DNA of 64,000 bases from positions 197,178,208 to 197,242,207 of the forward strand of contig OV884058.1 in NCBI GenBank assembly GCA_930367215.1, in the 5' to 3' direction. The notes below the pieces were generated by a model that was not told the DNA's origin, made no database searches, and saw only the letters and a program-made list of their open reading frames with translations. The translations under genes were made by a program, and so were the position numbers. Position 1 is the stretch's first letter. The number at the start of each line of letters is the position of its first letter. The DNA comes from Pollenia angustigena (taxonomy: Eukaryota > Arthropoda > Insecta > Diptera > Polleniidae). This document shows, in pieces, positions 59,276 to 64,000 of this stretch.

Positions 59276-59654
59276 AAGTTATCAACAATAAAAAAAATTT
59301 TAAAAATTCACCTATTTTTTTGGACTTTGGTTTTTGGGTATTCCGGGCAAGATTATCCGTAGTTTATCAGCAGACTATTGCGGCTCGTTGGAAAGGTAAT
59401 AATTAAAGGTATCGAAGAAATTCAGTTGGGAACATAAAGTCAGATTTTTTTTGTTATTTAAATACAAACAGGAACAAAAATAGTGACAAATGGGTAATGT
59501 TATAAAAGTTTGGGCTCAACCCGGAGGTACTCGGAATTAAAAAAAAAAAAAAAATAAAATATGCATAATTATTTTTATCCCCAACCTCATATTTTTCAGT
59601 GCGAAAAATTTAACTTTTCAAAAAAATTTCCACTATGGCCACTCTAGTGTACAT

Positions 59655-60085
59655 ACATAACCTATATTAAGTTTTTATTTAAGATTAGCTTGTTAATAAT
59701 AAATTTACATGAAAGTAGTCGGTTATATTTTTTTTGCCTTAAGGGATTGTTCCTGCATTTTCGCAATGCCAAATATCATTATTAGATATATTATTTCACT
59801 CCAAGCAATAACTTTACAAACGCCAACCATCTTATACATACATTTTCCTTTGCATTCGTATATGGCTATTTCCAAAAAAACGTCAACCACAAAAAATGGA
59901 AAAAAAAATTTTTTCTTTTCAAGATTTATTTAGAGAATTGCTTATATTTTTTCAATATATGCGTGTAAATTAATTGATTCGAAAAAAAAAGATAAATGGT
60001 AAACGAAGTACTACAACTTTTAGCACATACTTGTGTATATTAGAAAATATGCATTTTGAAATCATGGTGGAAAAATTGTCCATGT
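59655..60085. other. Non-coding, nothing recognised
   Basis: A/T-rich interior of the pogo-like shell; chance frames only. Confidence 0.4.
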
Positions 60086-60470
60086 TTACAATGTCCCGTT
60101 TACAATTTCTTTAACAATTTATTTGAAAAAATGTAATTCATATTTTATTTTGAAATCGAAACCATTTTTAGGGCACATTAGTATGCAACATTTTAAAATT
60201 AATCCCAATAAAATATTGTGTCAGGTTTCGCAGAAATCACTGTTTAAACGGTAACCCCTTAAAACCCCCTTACGTTTTTTGTCCCGTTTACAATCACTGG
60301 TTTTTTGCAATTATCTCGGAAACCACGACAGTAAGCGAAAAATTTTATTTGCGGAAATTAAAGAGCTAATTGAGAGTTGAAAGAATCATTAATTTAAAAA
60401 ATGAAAATCTGGTTGTTTTTTACAGTTTTGTCAATATAAACGTGTGCGAATGTCCCGTTTACAATCTTGG
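60086..60470. repeat. Block with three TGTCCCGTTTACAAT repeats
   Basis: TGTCCCGTTTACAAT occurs at 60090, 60277 and 60450 in direct orientation, with a variant 'tgtccatgtttacaat' at 60078. The spacing and style resemble the subterminal GGCGTAACAAC repeats of the Sola-like element, but the sequence differs. Possibly the end region of another DNA transposon whose termini I could not locate. Confidence 0.45.
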
Positions 60471-60684
60471 AAGTGCCCATATACAAATTTACTAGCTTAC
60501 TTCGGGGAAGAACAGATTTCTAATAAAGAGTGTTTTTACAGAGTAACACAAGTTAAATCATAATAAAACAAGGAAATTTATTTTTAATATCAATGAAACG
60601 GGCTTTATTGGAAAGAATATTTTATGAAATTTAAATATGATTTTCAACCATGGCCGCCACGGCTGGCATGTAGAAGGCGTTAAT

Positions 60685-60960
60685 TTTCAAAAACTTTACG
60701 CATTCTGACCATCATTGTTTTTGAAGACATATGGGCCAATGACACCGCCAGCCTATAAAGCGCACCAAACTGTAATTATTGTGGATGTAATGGTGTTTCG
60801 AGAAAAGCTTGAGGATTCTACTCACTCCAAATGCGACAATTCTGCTTATTTACGTACCCATTCAACCATAAATGGGCTTCATCGGAAAATAAAATTTTGA
60901 GTGGAAATTCAAATCAATATCAATTTGAGCTTTAGCCCATTCGCCGAATTATTTTGATTA
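60685..60960 (-). pseudogene. Tc1/mariner (IS630-type) transposase fragment
   Basis: On the minus strand: KILFSDEAHLWLNGYVNKQN, then CRIWSE-stop, then NPQAFLETPLHPQ, and after a frameshift YVFKNNDGQNA. The FSDEAHxxLNGxVNKQN-RxW segment contains the second Asp of the DDE/D triad and its surroundings, as I know it from a common arthropod IS630/mariner-related family. Only about 90 codons remain, with an in-frame stop and frameshifts. It may be a separate insertion in the pogo-like shell. Confidence 0.7.
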
Positions 60961-61312
60961 AAAATTTCAAATATTTGCGCGTTGCTCGATAAGTCGATTC
61001 ATTATGTAATTTCAAAGCAAACTAAACAAAAAGCAACCATCAGCTGTTCAATGGGTGCTCAAATAAAGCAGTGATGCCAACTCAAATTTGTGAAACTCTA
61101 AAAAGCGCCCTTTACAACAAATAATTACAAAAAAATCAACGGTTGCAAGTTGTTCACATAATAGAGATAGGTTGTGTTCACTCTTTAGGACCTCATGTGT
61201 AAAAATTTTGTTGTTCACTATTCTGGATGTTCATATAACTGGGTATCCATATAACCGAGCGTCTACTGTATATATAGCTGTATTGTCTCCGATACCATAA
61301 GGCCTGGAACAG

Positions 61313-61520
61313 AATTTAGGAGTTGTAGTAGTAGCGGAAGCTTAAAAATGCTCTGTAGCGCAACAAAGTTAAAAATTTCGAATTTTGCGCTTCAACTTCA
61401 ACTACAACGACTGCTATAACTACGTATTCTGTTGACACCATTTTGAAACTGCCGTTTTTAACTTTCGACAGTTTGCAAAGCTATTCGTAACATTGTACTA
61501 CAGCGACTATTCTGTTCCCC
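61313..61520. mobile_element. Small MITE F, second copy (inverted)
   Basis: 'ctggaacagaatttaggagttgtag' to 'ctacagcgactattctgttcccc'; core 'gtagcgcaacaaagttaaaaatttcgaattttgcgc' matches 54417-54610 inverted. Confidence 0.6.
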
Positions 61521-62497
61521 ACTTAATGATAAACTTAGTGAGCACATTATCTGGTATAAGAGAATTATTATTAGTGATCGCAATTAATTAATATGTATGT
61601 ATGTATGTAGAAAGATAAATACAAAGCAAGCAAAGTTACAAAAAAGAATATTTTAAGTATGTTTTACTTTAAGAAATCCGTTACGGTTTTCAATAAATGA
61701 AAATAACATTGTGAACATTTTTGCTAAATACACCACGGCCTAGGTTGCCTTCAACAACAAGCATAGAAGTAGAACGTGCTACGAAAATTTGGAGGCCTTA
61801 ACAAATTTTCTACAACTGACATTGACATAAATTTGAAAATTTATTGAAAGGATCATGGAAGACTTAAAGGCCATTTCGATTTGTAATTACGGGTTTGAAA
61901 TAAAATTTACACGCACTTACCTTTTTTTATTTCAGATAATTTTAACAATAAATGCAGATCAAATTTTTTGTTGCCGCGGACGTATGTGAAATAAATATAT
62001 GAAATATTTTTGTTCTTTTTTCTTTGTTCGTATTGAATTTTACAACAAAAAATATTATAAAAAAATTAGTTTTTCTTTAAATGAATTGATGTTTGCTCTT
62101 CCATTAGCTACTTTTGGGCAACCCTGCCGCATGTGCTTTTGTTCCCTTTAGTGTCCTAAAGACAAGTTTATTGATGTGATTTTTGATACCAAATTTTATG
62201 TTTTCTTATAATTTTCGTATACACAATAAGATAAGTGTAAATTTATTCTTTTATATCATTGTTTTATAACAATAAGTTTTATGTGTATTGTTAACATTTG
62301 TTAATGAGTGTATTTGTATCTATACCCTGCAGTTCTGGTGACTTTCAGTCATAAAGTATCAAGTGATTTTAAACCTTTTATTTTAAGAATTATTCAGTCA
62401 CCTTAAATACTGAAAACTGAATAATTTTAAGAGATTTTAGATTTAGTTGAGTTTTGAAACATTCCCAGTATGAATTATCTTATTCCCTTTGAAAATA
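61521..62497. other. Non-coding, nothing recognised
   Basis: An (ATGT)n run at 61592-61609. No gene or element end seen. Confidence 0.45.
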
Positions 62498-62650
62498 ATT
62501 AGTATTGTGGTAATTCTATTGAACTGTTTATGGTTTTCAATTCAAACTTTTATATTTTAATCAGGCTTAAGTTCATCTAATTAATTTTCAATGAATTATT
62601 TTTCTGAAGAAAGGAATTTTAGAACATGAAAAAATTAGAATTTATAGGGA
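62498..62650 (-). repeat. Family D terminal fragment
   Basis: 'attagtattgtggtaattctattgaactgtttatggtttt' and 'aatcaggcttaagttcatctaa..gaagaaaggaattttagaacatgaaa' match the ends of family D; the tRNA-like core is absent. Confidence 0.6.
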
Positions 62651-62839
62651 TCTTATCCACCACAAGGGTGAATAATTTGCCTGTCATGTGGATGTCTTCC
62701 CTCCTGTTGTTTTGGGGCTAAACAACGCAGTCACAACGTGATCCTCGAAAGTTTACCATCGTTAAAAAAATAATCATTTCCGTTGGACCCCATATATCAT
62801 GCTATACGGAGGCTCAACATTTATAAGGTACTAATTAAG

Positions 62840-62970
62840 TATAAGAAAGGTAAAGCTTGCGCAAAGGCAATCATCCTGAAAGACAAGACGCATTTTACGC
62901 AAGGAGCATACTAACGGCGGCCTCAACCAATAGTCAGAACGATGCCTTGCACTCACCGGGCGCTATTAGT
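62840..62970 (-). repeat. Dispersed repeat family E fragment
   Basis: 'atcctgaaagaca', 'agcatactaa' and 'ctcaaccaatagtcag..cgatgc' match 37095-37190 inverted. 62971-63879 shows nothing further that I recognise. Confidence 0.5.
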
Positions 62971-63879
62971 TCCCGTGGCAGCAGTAGAGAGAATACTCTG
63001 GCGGGCCGACGGATTAAGTAAATCAAAACCACTTCCCTTTCATTTTGAGTCTTTGTTGGAGCCGAGGTATGCGTGTACCTGCTTTTCCGAAAAGGATTTA
63101 AAACCAAAAGGTGAAGTATCCTTGAGATGATCCCTTCCCCTTCTTTTATCAATAATTTGCTGAATGCGATGATTTCTTTTTTTGATCTACGAAACATGAA
63201 TTAATACCTCGTTAAGATTGATTATTCATCTTAGACTTGACTGAGACCTAAAATTGTCAGAAATCAGGTTGATTGCAACCGAAAATAATTACACCCTGCT
63301 ACAATTTCACAACAATCAGTTCTATGCATAGGAACGACTCAGAGTTCAAAGAACAACGACCAAGGATTGCCAACTCAGCAAAACTTGTCTTAATTGTTTA
63401 AACACCCTGCTGCGGGTTTATTAAATTCCAAACAGGCTTGAGACAAAATTGTAGCAAAAGGGATCGTAAACATGTTGTATTGCAGGCTATTATTTCTTAA
63501 TGGAAAACTTCAAATGTAGTGTAGATTCGTTATTCCCAACTCCTAAGCAGATTTGGGAATTCCCAAATGTCGCCATGTACATGCGGACGTAGCTACCCCC
63601 AGTTGTACATGTATTTTTGATGGCTGATTATAAAGGAATACTTTTGTAGCAAGTGACTACAAAATTTATAATATGGGGCCACTGAAGTATGCAAACGATC
63701 AAAAGTTGCCGCTTGCTTTAAAGTGAAATAACAGATTGAATTAAAGAACAAAAAGTGTTACACTCAATTCACATGAGGGATTTTACGATGTCGTTTTATC
63801 TTGTTTCCCTTTAAAAGCAACTTCCAAAATCTCTTTGCGGTCATACGATGATTTTTGGTTGCATGTCTTTTTTTATTTA

Positions 63880-64000
63880 CAGTATGGCCTTGATTACCCG
63901 TCATTCGATTAAGCGGCAGCATTGATTTAAGTCTCTATTACCCGGCATTACCACTGTTATCCGAAATTATAAACAAATTATATTTTTTCGTTTACCAAAT
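63880..64000 (+). mobile_element. Pogo/Tigger-like terminus, cut by the window edge
   Basis: TA|CAGTATGGCCTTGATTACCC, then 'gtcattcgattaagcggcag', has the form of pogo/Tigger ends (CAGT plus '..CTCGATTACCCG..'), with TA at 63878-63879. Only the first ~120 bp are visible. Confidence 0.5.

Larger units (their letters stand above)
57259..59646 (-). mobile_element. hAT-like transposon with a self-inverted duplication
   Basis: The ends read TAGACTGGCCATAG (left) and, from the right, TAGAGTGGCCATAG, with a perfect 8-bp duplication GTGTACAT. The 'TIRs' are hundreds of bases long: 57259-57828 reappears inverted at 59171-59646, with small deletions. That repeat includes the C-terminal codons of the transposase, so the 5' end has been replaced by an inverted copy of the 3' end. 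Length 2,388 bp. It carries transposase remnants on the minus strand. Confidence 0.85.
57137..61268. mobile_element. Pogo/Tigger-like element shell with TA duplication, filled with later insertions
   Basis: The left end TA|CAGTATAAGCTCGCTTATA and right end (inverted) TA|CAGTAGACGCTCGGTTATA are related ~23-bp inverted repeats, with TA on both sides (57135-57136, 61269-61270). 'gttcacataat' subterminal words occur at both ends (57198, 61151). No pogo transposase was found. The interior has been replaced by a hAT-like element and other relics, so the two ends could alternatively belong to different copies. Confidence 0.55.

Overview
The window is strongly AT-rich eukaryotic DNA. I infer a higher dipteran, probably a calyptrate fly (blow fly or house fly type). 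The grounds are the A+T bias, a 73-nt intron with a GT/AG boundary, the mix of dispersed repeats, and one recognisable host exon on the minus strand at 6542-6618. That exon encodes the first half of an immunoglobulin domain of the Dscam family and has good splice signals on both sides. The simplest reading is that almost all of the 64 kb is intronic (or gene-flanking) DNA of a very large Dscam-like gene on the minus strand. No bacterial features, CRISPR array, rRNA or intact tRNA gene was found.

The rest is a dense and often nested transposon graveyard that also holds young copies. 0.6-6 kb: a TA-flanked MITE, fragments of two dispersed families (called A and B here), and a nearly complete 2.5-kb cut-and-paste transposon (3453-5938, Sola-like) inserted in a family A copy. 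7-8.2 kb and 17.9-18.6 kb: two 5'-truncated non-LTR (RTE/CR1-like) reverse-transcriptase remnants. 10.8-30 kb: hAT-like MITEs and foldbacks, a stack of repeats nested four deep at 19.6-22.6 kb, and a nearly perfect 0.65-kb palindrome at 25.7-26.3 kb. 30-44 kb: a tRNA-like (SINE-like) repeat, Helitron-like termini, a ~30-bp minisatellite interrupted by a foldback (37.6-39.2 kb), another foldback, and a Harbinger-like MITE with a TTA duplication. 44-51 kb: three hAT-like elements, one inside another, with a non-LTR fragment and a hairpin MITE inside them. 50.8-64 kb: mariner-type MITEs, families A, B and D again, and a pogo/Tigger-like shell (57.1-61.3 kb) that contains a hAT-like element with transposase remnants, a mariner-type transposase relic and an orphan subterminal-repeat block. 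A further pogo-like terminus runs off the right edge.

Eight elements have 8-bp target duplications readable by eye (seven perfect, one 7/8), so hAT-type transposition dominates the recent history. No transposase looks intact. The Sola-like gene has a frameshift and a lost putative catalytic Asp. The hAT-like gene lacks its N-terminus and carries an inverted copy of its own 3' end. The window therefore records movement by enzymes encoded elsewhere rather than an autonomous local system. All calls come from reading the sequence; family names that would need a database search are marked as inference.
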